NCBI GenBank assembly: GCA_006503475.1 | Contig: RSEH01000227.1 | Coordinates: 1-64,000, forward strand | Direction: 5' to 3' | DNA: 64,000 bases | From: Stentor roeselii | Taxonomy: Eukaryota; Ciliophora; Heterotrichea; Heterotrichida; Stentoridae | In this document: positions 30,179 through 40,700 of the stretch, piece after piece | How positions within the stretch are numbered: the stretch's first letter is position 1 | Layout: every line of letters starts with the position of its first letter | Program-made: the position numbers and the translations under genes | The notes under the pieces: model-generated | Told to the model about the DNA's origin: nothing | The model's database searches: none | What the model saw: the letters and a program-made list of their open reading frames with translations, nothing else

Positions 30179-31402
30179 TTAACGAGAATTGATGAAAAAT
30201 ACCAAAACAGACACATCATGAAACTCCTTCAAACTCATATCCAAACGAGCCTCACATTCCTTGATGATTGCCTCACAACAAACTTCAGTTTTCTTCAAAA
30301 AAAATCCTTCAGCACAAAGATCAACAGCTTCTTGATAACTAAGAAGATCCCAAACTCCTGCAGAGGCAAGGATGACAAATTTGTCATCATTTCCAAGGAA
30401 AACATGAAAAATCTCAGGTTTTGCTGAAATTCCGAAAGACTTTCCAAAAAGGTTCCCAAGACACCTGGTCTGTTCAAAACCAGGACCTTTTCCAGAACTG
30501 ACAACAAGAATTTCTTGAGAGTTAATCATTATCTTCCCACCTGAAGCTTTAACTCTCTTCATTTCTTTTTCGTTTTGAAGATCATGACGAAAACAGAGAG
30601 GCTGTGCGAAAAATGATTGATTTGCTAAGACCGCTGAGCATCTTCCGATATTCGAGATAAAAAGAGATTCACCAAGAATAATCACAGTGACCAAAGAACA
30701 TGCTGAAAAATTCACTTCTTTATTGGATTTTTTCATCATATCTAAGGTTAAACTTCCGATATTTTCAAGACATCCCTTTATATTTTGAGGGTCACCCTTC
30801 ACATTCAAACTACTTTCAATAATCCTTGGAATCCACTCCTTAACACCTTGAGCCAAAGCTTTTCCATGAGGTCCATGTCCTTCACAAACACTAAACAAAA
30901 ACTTTCCCTTCAACCCGTTTAAATTTGGTTTAATTATCGATGATGTCAAGTTATTTTCCTTTGAATTTCCGAAGGTTTTCGTTTTGAACCCTGCACGAGT
31001 GATGATTTTTTTCATCTCATTTTTGGTTTTTTTTGATTTTCCTGATAAAAGAGGATAAGGTGCTTCATTTTTTCTGTCAAATTGAGCGTTTTGCTTATCT
31101 GTTCCTGAAGTTGTTGATGTATCTGCGATTGGTTCAAGTTTTCTTGGAGACATTCGACTCATCAGGGACTTGAGACCTTTGCTGTAGTCTTTTTCTGGAG
31201 AGTTTTTCAATAGTTGCAACTCTTGCTTCAGTGAAAGGTTTTCTTGATGACTTGAGACTATCTTTAAAGAATCAAGATTTGCCATTGAAAATCGAGGAAG
31301 TTTCTCGAGATGTATTTGTTTGAAGTTGATGTCTTGTCGGTCTTCTACTGTTTCTGTTCCAGCTCTTCGGAATTTTTCAATAGTGGCTAGCGGTGGAAGC
31401 AT
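30179..31402 (-). CDS. PP2C-like protein, probable pseudophosphatase
   Basis: 407 residues. About 150 residues of Lys/Ser-rich N terminus precede a PP2C (PPM) fold. Fold signatures are recognisable: KFLFSVCEGHGPHGKALA for FGVFDGHGPHG, SLFISNIGRCSAVLA for GDSRAVL, TRCLGNLFG for TRSLGD, KFVILASAGVWDLLS for FLILASDGVWD, and HDVSVLVFFI for DNISVIVV. Key metal-binding acids are changed: Asp to Glu174 in EGHG, Asp to Asn317 in LGN, Asp to Ala348 in SAG. With three of the metal-site positions altered, the protein is unlikely to be an active phosphatase and may be a regulatory pseudoenzyme. It is an intact gene, not a pseudogene. Confidence 0.85.
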   Translation of the reverse strand: MLPPLATIEKFRRAGTETVEDRQDINFKQIHLEKLPRFSMANLDSLKIVSSHQENLSLKQELQLLKNSPEKDYSKGLKSLMSRMSPRKLEPIADTSTTSGTDKQNAQFDRKNEAPYPLLSGKSKKTKNEMKKIITRAGFKTKTFGNSKENNLTSSIIKPNLNGLKGKFLFSVCEGHGPHGKALAQGVKEWIPRIIESSLNVKGDPQNIKGCLENIGSLTLDMMKKSNKEVNFSACSLVTVIILGESLFISNIGRCSAVLANQSFFAQPLCFRHDLQNEKEMKRVKASGGKIMINSQEILVVSSGKGPGFEQTRCLGNLFGKSFGISAKPEIFHVFLGNDDKFVILASAGVWDLLSYQEAVDLCAEGFFLKKTEVCCEAIIKECEARLDMSLKEFHDVSVLVFFINSR

Positions 31403-31796
31403 TTATATTTGGATTTAACAAATCATCACTAATTATTATTTAAAGTTGATTAAATGCAAACTTGCTCTATTTACGAGAAGTAAAATTTCATTAGAATTTA
31501 TTATGGGTTGATATTTGCTTTGCTGATTCGTACCGAATCAGCGATAAACTCATAAAAAAGTGATTATGTTTGATTATTTAATCAAGGAAAGAGCTGAATG
31601 GGGGAAGTTCTGTTGTAGTGAAATTGATTTATAATAAAAATGCTCTTTAATTCGATACTCAGTAACTGAAGAGATCACGAAACCTCAGAAGACTCCAATC
31701 ATTCATCAAAATAATCAAATCTCACAAAAATTATCTAAACATTATAAAATCACGTCCTCATCCTTCTTAATTAATAAAGATCTTTATTAAAGCCTC
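31403..31796. promoter_or_regulatory. Divergent intergenic region with perfect inverted repeat
   Basis: Separates the PP2C-like gene (-) and the gene at 31797 (+). It contains a perfect 9-bp inverted repeat at 31522-31542. The segment 31660-31796 is G-poor and C-rich on the plus strand, leading to the plus-strand gene. Nothing else was recognised. Confidence 0.5.
31522..31542. repeat. Perfect 9-bp inverted repeat with 3-nt spacer
   Basis: GCTGATTCG at 31522-31530 and CGAATCAGC at 31534-31542 are exact reverse complements separated by TAC. It lies roughly in the first third of a divergent promoter region. A dimeric transcription-factor site or a cruciform are possible readings. Confidence 0.75.
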
Positions 31797-32369
31797 ATGG
31801 ACTTCGATCCGAACACAAAACCTCCAAAGTCAAAGCAAGTGATGAGAAAAAGTTCATTACAAAACAACTTCCCTCTGAAATCTCAGAAAACCCGAAGACT
31901 TTCACATTCAAATGATGAAAAATTGCTAAAAATATACGGAAAGCCACAAAACATCAAAAGAAACTCAAATGCTCATTCAACCTTGAAGCCAAACTTCAAA
32001 AGAATAAAACCTGAACTTGAGATATCTTCACCTCACCTTAACAGACTTCCTGATATCAAGAAGTCAGTAACTCCTTCTCATTTTTCATTAGGAATCGCAA
32101 AGAAAGAAGACAAATTGAGTGACTTGATTGATAATTTCATTGTAAATAGATCTCCAAGGCCGAGATATACTCGCCTTAGAAATGAAATTCGAAAGTCACT
32201 TGAACTTAAAAAAGATGATATGGAAAATCTGGTTTATGAAAAGAATATTGATACATATAGAGGAAGAGAGATGAAAGAGTATAAGAACTCGGTACAGAAA
32301 AATATGAAAATTGAGAAGATCAGGAATCAGAACCATAAAAGACTGAAAAAGAAAATGAAGGAGTTTTAA
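31797..32369 (+). CDS. Basic protein, function unknown
   Basis: 190 residues, rich in Lys, Arg, Ser and Asn. The N-terminal 90 residues look disordered (MDFDPNTKPPKSKQVMRKSS). The C-terminal part is helical and strongly charged (RKSLELKKDDMENLVYEKN), ending in KKMKEF. No domain was recognised. The upstream tract is G-poor on the sense strand, as for other genes here. Confidence 0.7.
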   Translation: MDFDPNTKPPKSKQVMRKSSLQNNFPLKSQKTRRLSHSNDEKLLKIYGKPQNIKRNSNAHSTLKPNFKRIKPELEISSPHLNRLPDIKKSVTPSHFSLGIAKKEDKLSDLIDNFIVNRSPRPRYTRLRNEIRKSLELKKDDMENLVYEKNIDTYRGREMKEYKNSVQKNMKIEKIRNQNHKRLKKKMKEF

Positions 32370-32611
32370 TAGGAGGATAAGATGTAATTTCAAAGAATAA
32401 TAATAAATATCTTGAATAGTTTTAAGGTTATAATCGAAAGGTAAAAATTTTCTGAAATATTTTGCTAAAAAGTTGATTTATCAATAACTCTCTAATTCCT
32501 TTATCAAAAGCTTTACCATTAAACCTAATATTTCCCTAATCATTATCACTAAATGATCTAAATCCAGATACTTAAACTACCAACATCATCCTTCCAAACC
32601 ATCTTACTCTA

Positions 32612-32971
32612 TTAATCCTTAATCTTAGGCCTAAGTTTCGGCATACCATCAAAATCAATCCACGACATCTTCTCACTAATATTTTCCAGTTCTTCCTGAA
32701 TCTCTTCATCAGTATGCCCGCGATTTTTTACCATAGTCCAGAACTGTACCCATTCATTCAAGGTGATGATTCCATCATGATCCTGATCAACAGCTTCAAA
32801 CAAAGCTCTCGAGTTAATAACCGAATAATTGTTTTTCCACCATTCCCTCGCTTCCGAGATATCAATGTCCTGATGATGGTCGATATCAATCTGCTGAAAA
32901 AGCCCAGTGCAAAGTTCCATTGACCTTGAATTAAGCTCTTTTTCACTGACCCTCGAAAGCAGATGTCCCAT
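32612..32971 (-). CDS. Small EF-hand protein with predicted N-myristoylation site
   Basis: 119 residues. MGHLLSR fits the N-myristoylation consensus (Gly2, Ser at position 6). Two EF-hands: a first with DIDHHQDIDISEA, where the loop is imperfect, and a canonical second with DQDHDGIITLNEW (Asp at 1, 3, 5, Gly6, Glu12). A Ca2+-sensing, membrane-associated role is inferred. Its start is only 27 bp from the stop of the TPR gene upstream on the same strand. Confidence 0.85.
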   Translation of the reverse strand: MGHLLSRVSEKELNSRSMELCTGLFQQIDIDHHQDIDISEAREWWKNNYSVINSRALFEAVDQDHDGIITLNEWVQFWTMVKNRGHTDEEIQEELENISEKMSWIDFDGMPKLRPKIKD

Positions 32972-32998
32972 TATAACAGTTTATAAGTCTATTAGAAA

Positions 32999-34045
32999 TT
33001 ATTCATACAAAGCAGGCTCATTTGCCAACATAAACTCGCTATCTTCCAATTCCAGCAACTTGACCCTGGCCTCTTCTCTTTTTTCAACAGAATCATAGAT
33101 CAAAATAGCAGTTTTTCCTCTGATTGACACACGATCCGCGAAGACACCTTCGTCGCTTAGTTTTTTCTTGATTTTTTCAATTGAAACTAACTTCGGCCAC
33201 TCGACAAGGACGAGTTCTTTTAAACGACTTAAACGAGTTCTGTTGCACTTGACGATCTTTTTGGTCACTTTTTCTTCGATTATTGTGTCGATGTCAATAT
33301 CGTTGATTCGGCTTTTTTCAATCAAACTACGGGCCTCTTGGATACGCCCTGAGTCGATGAGACATTTGGTCCTGAGCTTTATGACTTTTGAATTCTCAGG
33401 CGAGTGGTCTAGGGCCTTTTTGCTGACGGCCAAAGCATTCTCCAAATCTCCTGAAGCAAAATAACAGCTAGCAAGTCCAAGCATGACATCAAGATTCTGA
33501 GGATCATAGTTAAACCCAATAGAGTACTTGCGCAGAGCTTCCTTATAAAGTTTTTTCTCTTCAAGACAAGCTCCTTGCAATCTAAAATGCTCTGAAGTGA
33601 ATCCAGGGGGTGGTTTCTGTCCCCATCCAGCATTTCTAAACTCTTGCTCATCACAAAACAGTGCAATTGACGTGATTTCTTCAATTTCAACAGAGCCCAG
33701 GCAATCTTTCAATGAAAACTGGGGTTCCAAGATGACCATCATTGAGTGAATCGGCAGATGAGTCTTTCCTGGAAGCAGCAACTGGCAGACTTGGCCTTGA
33801 TTGTCCTCGATTATTGAAGAAGTCTCTGAAGAATGATTTGTGTAAGTGATGCTCCGCGCGTAGAGCACTGAATCACTTGCTGGGGTAAACATGTCTAGTT
33901 CAGAAATCGTCACTGGAGAGTATTTCAGGTGGTTGAAGTGAGTGAAGATTGAGGGCAATGCTTTAAAGTCGTTCTTCCGTTGATGTTCTTGAATGATTTC
34001 TTCTCGAGTCTTGCTGATTCCTTTCAGGTTTAGCTTTAAAGACAT
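32999..34045 (-). CDS. TPR protein with C-terminal RRM-like domain
   Basis: 348 residues. The N-terminal about 150 residues carry no recognised domain (region with KTHLPIHSMMVILEPQ). Residues about 175-260 contain tetratricopeptide repeats: YKEALRKYSIGFNYDPQNLD, then LENALAVSKKALDHSPENSK, then RIQEARSLIEKS. The last 75 residues (VEWPKLVSIEKIKKKLSDEG, RVSIRGKTAILIYDSVEKRE) resemble an RRM-like fold. TPRs suggest protein partners such as chaperones. The function is not assigned. The start is 42 bp from the divergent gene at 34088. Confidence 0.8.
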   Translation of the reverse strand: MSLKLNLKGISKTREEIIQEHQRKNDFKALPSIFTHFNHLKYSPVTISELDMFTPASDSVLYARSITYTNHSSETSSIIEDNQGQVCQLLLPGKTHLPIHSMMVILEPQFSLKDCLGSVEIEEITSIALFCDEQEFRNAGWGQKPPPGFTSEHFRLQGACLEEKKLYKEALRKYSIGFNYDPQNLDVMLGLASCYFASGDLENALAVSKKALDHSPENSKVIKLRTKCLIDSGRIQEARSLIEKSRINDIDIDTIIEEKVTKKIVKCNRTRLSRLKELVLVEWPKLVSIEKIKKKLSDEGVFADRVSIRGKTAILIYDSVEKREEARVKLLELEDSEFMLANEPALYE

Positions 34046-34087
34046 TTATGTACTTGGATCTCAAGATCGGGGGGTGATGTTATTATT

Positions 34088-34606
34088 ATGGAAAGTAATG
34101 GAATTGTTAGAAGGATTTCTAGCTCTTCGCAAACTTGGAATAAGGGATATAGGGAAAGTCCGGCGGAGATTAGGAAGAAAATTCAGGTTACTTCTTTTAA
34201 GGTTCCATTCGGAAAGATCAGTCTTAGTAAAAAGGTCAATGACAAGGACTGGGAAAGACAAAACAAAAATATTAAAGAAAGATACTACCCTGCAGTTCTT
34301 TCCCGAAACCAAGGCTACTACAATAACTCGAATAAAAGCAAATGGAAATCCTGGGCTGATGAAGTTTTTTCAAATCTACCAAAAATAGGGCCCAAGTCTT
34401 TCGAAAAAACTCGAAGTATAGAAGCTTCATTCAGGGTAAAGAAAAAAATAAACCTTGGGGAAGACTATCATCTTTTTAACGAAACTCCAGAGCCTCAAAC
34501 AAAAAAAAATCAGTCTCACTCAATGCATAAAACTTTTTACGATGTTGTCAAAGATCTGTACAAAAGAAAGAAAGAAAAGAAGGAAGTTCTTGGATATTAT
34601 TATTAG
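34088..34606 (+). CDS. Basic protein, function unknown
   Basis: 172 residues, Lys/Ser/Asn-rich with regularly spaced Trp and Tyr residues (KERYYPAVLSRNQGYYNN, KWKSWADEV). The composition resembles ciliate microtubule-associated inner proteins, but no motif supports that firmly. The gene has a divergent partner (TPR gene) 42 bp away and is followed after 82 bp by a same-strand gene. Confidence 0.7.
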   Translation: MESNGIVRRISSSSQTWNKGYRESPAEIRKKIQVTSFKVPFGKISLSKKVNDKDWERQNKNIKERYYPAVLSRNQGYYNNSNKSKWKSWADEVFSNLPKIGPKSFEKTRSIEASFRVKKKINLGEDYHLFNETPEPQTKKNQSHSMHKTFYDVVKDLYKRKKEKKEVLGYYY

Positions 34607-34688
34607 ATTTAATTAATAATGAATAAATATTTTTCAGCCTTTTCTTTAGTAATTCGAATGAATTAATAGAATCGAATTCTTTAAATAA

Positions 34689-35612
34689 ATGAACTCTCAG
34701 GTCCTTATTAGAAAAAAATCTCTCAGTAGTGGTCAATACAAGGCAGAAAACGATTTTCATTCACCTTACCTGAAACCTCCTCTTTCAACAAAAAACTCAA
34801 TCCTTCCTCATCTAAGAATCAAAAGAAAAATAAAAACTTTTAGTTTTAACCAAGATTCTTTCACAAGAAGTCCCTTAAAATCAAAAGGAATTCATATGGC
34901 AGGTTCAGTCTCCCCATCAGTAAAGTTCCACAGCGACTCAGAATTTCTCTCAGATGCAGAATTATCAGAAAATTCCGACCCCTTAAGTGAAAATCTTCTT
35001 CATCACCTTCAAGAAAATCTAAAATTATCAAAAGAAGAAGATTTCAAGTCGATTTTCCAAATTTATCTAAATTCTTTCAATGAATTACTCTCAAAAAGTC
35101 CTCCTTTCTCAAAGCTTTTAGAAATCCTGAAGAACGGTTTAATAAATTCTTTAAAAAAACGGTATAAACTGAAACTTTCCAAAGCGAAAGAAAAAGGGTT
35201 AAAAGACAAGAACTTGATAGAGACCTTATCACGTGAAAAGGAAAATTTTATTGGAAAGTTGAATGTTTTGTCTTCTCAGAACATCGACCTGCTGACTTCA
35301 AACGAGATAATAATCGAGAAGTATAAAAAGTTCCAAGAAACTCTAGATCACGACAACCTTCTGCAACGAAAACGAGGAAGTCTTCTCGATGAAATAACAA
35401 CAAAAAACGAGAAAATCAAAGAACTCAGTGAAAAACTAGAAGAAATGTATTCACATGAAAACAAACTCTTGCAGATCATTGAAAAGTTCAACATAAACGG
35501 TTTAGATATCCAAAACTTATACCACGAAACCGCTGTAAGGCCTTGTTTATTCGACAAAAAGCGTAAAAAACAAGTACCTTCAATAAACCTGACCTTTCTC
35601 GACTCAGAATAA
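34689..35612 (+). CDS. Coiled-coil protein
   Basis: 307 residues. The N-terminal about 100 residues are Ser/Pro/Lys-rich. From about residue 110 it is a long coiled coil with heptads (KEEDFKSIFQIYLNSFNELL, then ENFIGKLNVLSSQNIDLLTS, then ITTKNEKIKELSEKLEEMYS). No catalytic motif. A structural role in basal bodies or cortex is possible. Its stop lies 7 bp from the stop of the convergent STPGR gene. Confidence 0.8.
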   Translation: MNSQVLIRKKSLSSGQYKAENDFHSPYLKPPLSTKNSILPHLRIKRKIKTFSFNQDSFTRSPLKSKGIHMAGSVSPSVKFHSDSEFLSDAELSENSDPLSENLLHHLQENLKLSKEEDFKSIFQIYLNSFNELLSKSPPFSKLLEILKNGLINSLKKRYKLKLSKAKEKGLKDKNLIETLSREKENFIGKLNVLSSQNIDLLTSNEIIIEKYKKFQETLDHDNLLQRKRGSLLDEITTKNEKIKELSEKLEEMYSHENKLLQIIEKFNINGLDIQNLYHETAVRPCLFDKKRKKQVPSINLTFLDSE

Positions 35613-35619
35613 TAACTTA

Positions 35620-36522
35620 TTATTTTTTCTCAATCGGAGGACCCACCTCATAAGTCCCTGGTCCAGGCACTGTTTTTCCAAGTCGAATAATCTCATCAAG
35701 ATATCTTTTACTCTTCGAAACAGGTGCTTTTCCCGACTTAGCAAGTTTTTTCGCAACTCCTCCAAGAGACATATTAAAAAACACATCAGAATACTGCCCA
35801 ACACCCGGCAAGTTGCTTCTACTCGTCTTCCCTTTCAAGTCCTTCCCCTTTGGCGACTTGGCTTTAGGAACACTGAACTTATAAGGACTTGGCAAAGTGA
35901 AATTTTTAGCTTCCAAATATTTTTCATAACACCCTGGCCCTATCTTTTCCTTTTCTTTCTTCTTCTCATCTTTCGGCTTGATCCAAAGCAAGCCTGTGCT
36001 TCGAGACTTGATCGGTTTCGGGTCGTATTTACCTGGAGCCGGGTTTTCCAGACTCATGGCTTCGACCGTGTTAAGAAAAGTGTCACGAATTCGATTACTG
36101 CTTAAAAATCACCTTTGGTTAGTGGAAGCTGAAGGCTTGTTTTTTGGAGGGTCTTTGAAGTAGCTGCAGGGACCTGGAGTGTTTTTCGCTTTTTTCATCA
36201 CTTCGTCGATTATTGTCGTTTTGGTTCCTTTTTTTAAGATTAGTCCACCTTTTGAAAGCCAGGCCGACTCGAAGTAAGTTTTTGCGTCGGGAGAGTGAGT
36301 TGCTGGGTCAGGCCATTTTTCACGCTTTTGGGCCATGGAAAAAGCGTCTTTTCGTTTTTCTTTTGGGAAGAGAAAAGGCTTTCGGATGTATTGGATTGTT
36401 TTAGGAACGTTGTAACCGTCGATTCCCCATTCTTCTCGACGGCCACGGGAGATCTCGTATAATTCGCGCACTGAGTAACTTGGACGGAGACCTGGAGAGG
36501 TGTAAGGAAGGTTGTCGGACAT
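35620..36522 (-). CDS. STPGR (SHIPPO-repeat) protein, two exons
   Basis: Two minus-strand frames (36522-36109 and 36057-35620) join when a 15-nt intron at 36098-36112 is removed, giving about 295 residues; the joined reading is STNQSNRIRDTFLNTVEA. SHIPPO/STPGR motifs recur: NTPGPCSYFKD, NPAPGKYDPKP, IGPGCYEKYLEA, LPGVGQYSDVF and VPGPGTYEVGPP. Proteins of this class bind along the inside of axonemal or cortical microtubules. The N terminus (LPYTSPGLRPSYSVRELYE) is conserved-looking but was not assigned. The gene ends 7 bp from a convergent neighbour. Confidence 0.88.
36098..36112 (-). other. 15-nt spliceosomal intron
   Basis: On the minus strand the sequence is GTGATTTTTAAGCAG. Reading through gives TGA right after CAAAGG. 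Splicing joins two STPGR-containing frames. The donor is GTGA rather than GTAA; the 3' end TAAGCAG fits the other introns. Confidence 0.85.
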
Positions 36523-37773
36523 ATTAGAGATTATTAGAGATTTTTTTTGGAAGAAGAGGGATTAGAGAGGGGTATCCTGAGGTTTTGGAATGTTGTGGGT
36601 GAAGGTATGGAAAATCGGTTGGTTGGTTTATTGTTAGAAATTTGGTGGATTTTTAGGGTTTTTGGGATATTGAAGGAGTGCAATTTATGGTAAGAATACT
36701 TTAGATTTCAAATTCTTTTTTGAGCTAGATCTTTCAAGCCTCAGGCTAAGTATAGTTTCATCTACGATTTGGTCATTAAACAGATTTTAAAATAGATAAC
36801 TCATATTTTAAATGTTTTGTAAAATGGACTTGATATATTAGACCAAAAATATATATGCCTTATGATTTATAGTCAAGAGTTTTAAGTTGTAAAAATAAAA
36901 TATTTATTTGACTGAACATATGCATATTTACAGATACTAACTAATTAACTTATGGATGCAAAAGCAGACTATTTTAACAAATTAATAGCATTAATATCTC
37001 TCTCTTATCAGTTTTTAATTTCTAATAGATAAATATCTATTGAACGACAAAGCTTAGTTCCTTACTGAATCAGAGGATTTAATATATTTTTTTTAGTTCA
37101 TTACTAATTTCTCTTAATTTATAGATCTCTAAGGGTATTTTCAGCATGAGAGAAATACTATCAAGATTCAACTAAAATTAAAACTTTTTAGTGATTTACA
37201 AACAAGTTCTTTTTATTTTATTGTTTTAAACTCTTATTCAAGATCTTGAACATTTCTTCTAAGTTTTTGAGTGATTGTTTTGTAAAAGATATCTTCATTA
37301 TATTTAATCAAAACATGCAAAGATTTGATATTTTTCGACAACTCTAAATTATTAGAAGTAAATTTTACTAAAATAAATTAACAACTCTTCAAAGATATGA
37401 TCTTAAACAGCAAGAATGATTATATACTGTCTAAACATCAAAAGACATATATTCATTTTACAGATCAATATATCTCTTCAATATATTTTCCTTTATATAG
37501 AAATCAAAGTAGGTAGTATTCATTGCTGACTTAGATATCCTAAATACTTGAATTTCTTCTATGTTTTCAAGTCTAAATCCTCAAAATTCAGATTCCACAC
37601 AAATCATCATAACTTACTTAAAAATCAAATTTTCGTATTTCTCTAGACTCCTCATCAACAACTAAAAAACTTCAAACAATATCGAAACCTTCACGACCCT
37701 TTAAAAAAAATTAATAAAACACTTAAATCTTCCCAAACACATCTACCATATTCCCTCATATTTTCCCGCTAAT
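36523..37773. other. 1.25-kb intergenic region
   Basis: The 36523-36690 part is G-rich and C-poor on the plus strand (upstream of the minus-strand STPGR gene). The 37561-37773 part is C-rich with only about eight G, upstream of the plus-strand POLA1 gene. In between, about 850 bp of AT-rich sequence shows no coding frame or RNA motif. Confidence 0.5.
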
Positions 37774-40700
37774 ATGAGAAGTGCCAGACAAGAAGCTCTG
37801 AATCGACTCAAGCAAGCCAAAACAGGTGAAACATCCCGAGTCGATCAATACAAAGTAAAAGAATCAGACGACTTGATCATCAACATGGACGAGTCAGAGT
37901 ACAAAAAACATGTGCAACAAAGGAAAAAAGAACAGTTCATAGTCGACGACCTCGGCATCGGCTACGACGACGAAGGCGAATTCGACTTGGAAAACGATTC
38001 TGAAGAATTTGAAGAACAAGAACCTGAACCTGTCGAACAAAAAGCAAACCCGTCAATAAAAGGCTTCTTAAAAAATGAAGTCATTAAAAAGCCACGACTT
38101 TTACCAACTGCCCAGAAGGAAATTAGAGAAAATATGAGAAAAGACTTTTTAAGTATGCTGGATGATGAGGATTTTGATGCTGAAAAATTGATGAAAGTCA
38201 CGGCGGAGCCTATTAAAAAACAAGTGACTATTAAAAAAGGTGAGTCAGATGAAAGCTTCAAGAAAAACTATGATATTACAATTGCGAGTCTCAAAAAAAA
38301 TATGCCTGAAAAAGTTGAAATTAAAAATCCTTCAAGTGAGAATTTAAAAAGAGCTGCTCCGGGGTACCCACATCTTTCAAATAATGAAGTAGAAGATAAA
38401 TCTCATGATAATTCAACTGCTGCTTCAGTGAAATTTGAAAACCCGTTTAGTTCAAAAGGGAAGATTTCGAGAAATTCAGTCTCAGCAGTCACGAATCAAT
38501 CAGAATCATTGAAAGTTTCAGAGCTTGCTTCTCCTGCATCATTTCAAGATAAAATCCAAGAGTTACCTCTACCTGAGCCAACCCCTGACCTTCCTATGGA
38601 GTTGGATATACAGGATTCGAATCTAGAGGAAAAGTTAGAAAGCATGGAAATCGAAACCTCAAACATCGAGACGCTAGCAATCGAGAACAACCCAGAGATC
38701 CCTCTTGAAAACGGTATTCTTCGAATGTTCTGGATCGATGCAATCGAAGACAAAGAACTCATGCCCGGAAAGATATTTTTATTTGGAAAAGTTTATTTAC
38801 CACAATCCAACCGGTTCACAGGTGTATGTGTTTTAATATCAGAAGTGAAAAGACGTTTATTCGTCCTACCACGTCCTGAATTTCAAGAAAACTTCGAAGA
38901 AATCCACTCAGAACTCGAAGCAGCTCGAAAATCCAGCAGAATCCGGAAATGGGCAATAGACATAAAACCAATGAAATACGCTTTTGAAGTACCAGAAGTG
39001 CCACCTGAAGCCAACTACATTGAAATCGAGTACTCCTCACTTTTTCCGCCTTTAATATCCAAGCCCTTTAGAACAGTGCAGCACATTTTTAACGCTAACT
39101 GCAGTTTAGTTGAAAACCTTTTAATTCACAAGAAGATGAAAGGCCCTTGTTGGCTGTTAATCAAAAATGCTTCTCAACCGAAACAAAAGATCTCAAATTG
39201 CAGAATCGAACTGGTCATCAACTCTTACGACGACCTCGAAGTCGAAGTCTTGGGGTCCAACAACCCCCCGCCTCCCCTCTCAATAATTGCATTATCTTTA
39301 AAAACAGTCCAAAGCAAAAAAGGCGAGACTGAAATTTTCGCGATCGGTTTAAAAGTACATCAAAAAGTAGACCTTCACTCAGCAACAGAAGACATTCCTC
39401 AACAAATGGCGAGTTTTTCTATAATTAATTCAGGAAAAGATGAAAAAACTAATAATTTTGAAACTGTTCGAAATGAAAAAGTTTTAATTGAAAGGTTTCT
39501 AGACCGGTTATCAATGATTGACCCAGATATTTTAATAGCGCATGAAATGTTTTCAGACTTCAGCGAAAAACTACTGACCCGGCTTCTTCATCTTCGCCCT
39601 TCGAACCTTTCAGAACTGGGAAGAATCTTCAGAAAAAAGCCTCCAATTTCAAGAAAAGAAGAACTTTTCACTGGGAATTGGCAGTTTCGAGGACTTACTG
39701 CAGGGCGATTGTTGTTGGACACTGAGATGTCCTCGAAAGAGTTAAGTCGTGAAAAGAACTACAGCTTGAAAGACCTAAGTAAGAACTGGTTCAATGTCGA
39801 CCTTCCAGAAATCGACTTCGACCCGAATGAACTTTTTAAAGATTCTCTAAATGTCAAGAAACTTTCAGTCATTCTACAAGCAGAGGTAAACGCCGTGTAT
39901 TGTATCATCAAACATTTAAATATCATTCCACTTTCAAGAGAACTTACAAATATCGCTGGAAATCTCTGGATTCGTTCTCTTCAGAATCAGCGAGCAGAGA
40001 GAAATGAAATGCTTTTAATTCATGAGTTCTTTCGAAGAGGATTCGTTTATCCTGATAGAAGTGAATTCAAGTTTGAAGAAAAAGGTGAAAAGAAAAAGAA
40101 TCAGTTCTTGGGAGGGAAGGTGCTTGACCCGGTTTCAGGACTTTACGACAAGTTCGTCATTTTGCTTGATTTTAACAGTCTTTACCCGAGTATTATCCGT
40201 GAATACAACATTTGCTTCACCACTGTCCAGCGGCGGAAGGAAGCAAAAGAAAAGGACAGCAACGACCCGGGCACTATCATAGAAGGGTCTTCGCCAGGAG
40301 TCCTTCCAGACATCATCACGACACTAGTTAATCAAAGGCGCCAGGTGAAAAACGCCATGAAAGGTGAGCAGAACAAAAACCGTCTTAAACAACTGGACAT
40401 CAGACAAACAGCATTAAAACTCACTGCGAATTCAATGTACGGGTGCCTGGGGTTCAAAGCTTCTCGGTTCTACGCCAGAGCCATCGCCGCGCTTATTACT
40501 CAAATAGGAAGAAATACACTTGAAAGAACTGTTAAACTTGCAAAGGACTCCTTAAGTCTTGAAGTCATTTATGGTGATACTGATTCTATCATGATTCATA
40601 CAGGACTTGATGATATTCAGGCTGCTGTTAAAAAAGGTGAAGAACTCAAACATCTGGTTAATAAACAGTTCAAAAAACTTGAAATTGAACTTGATGGAGT

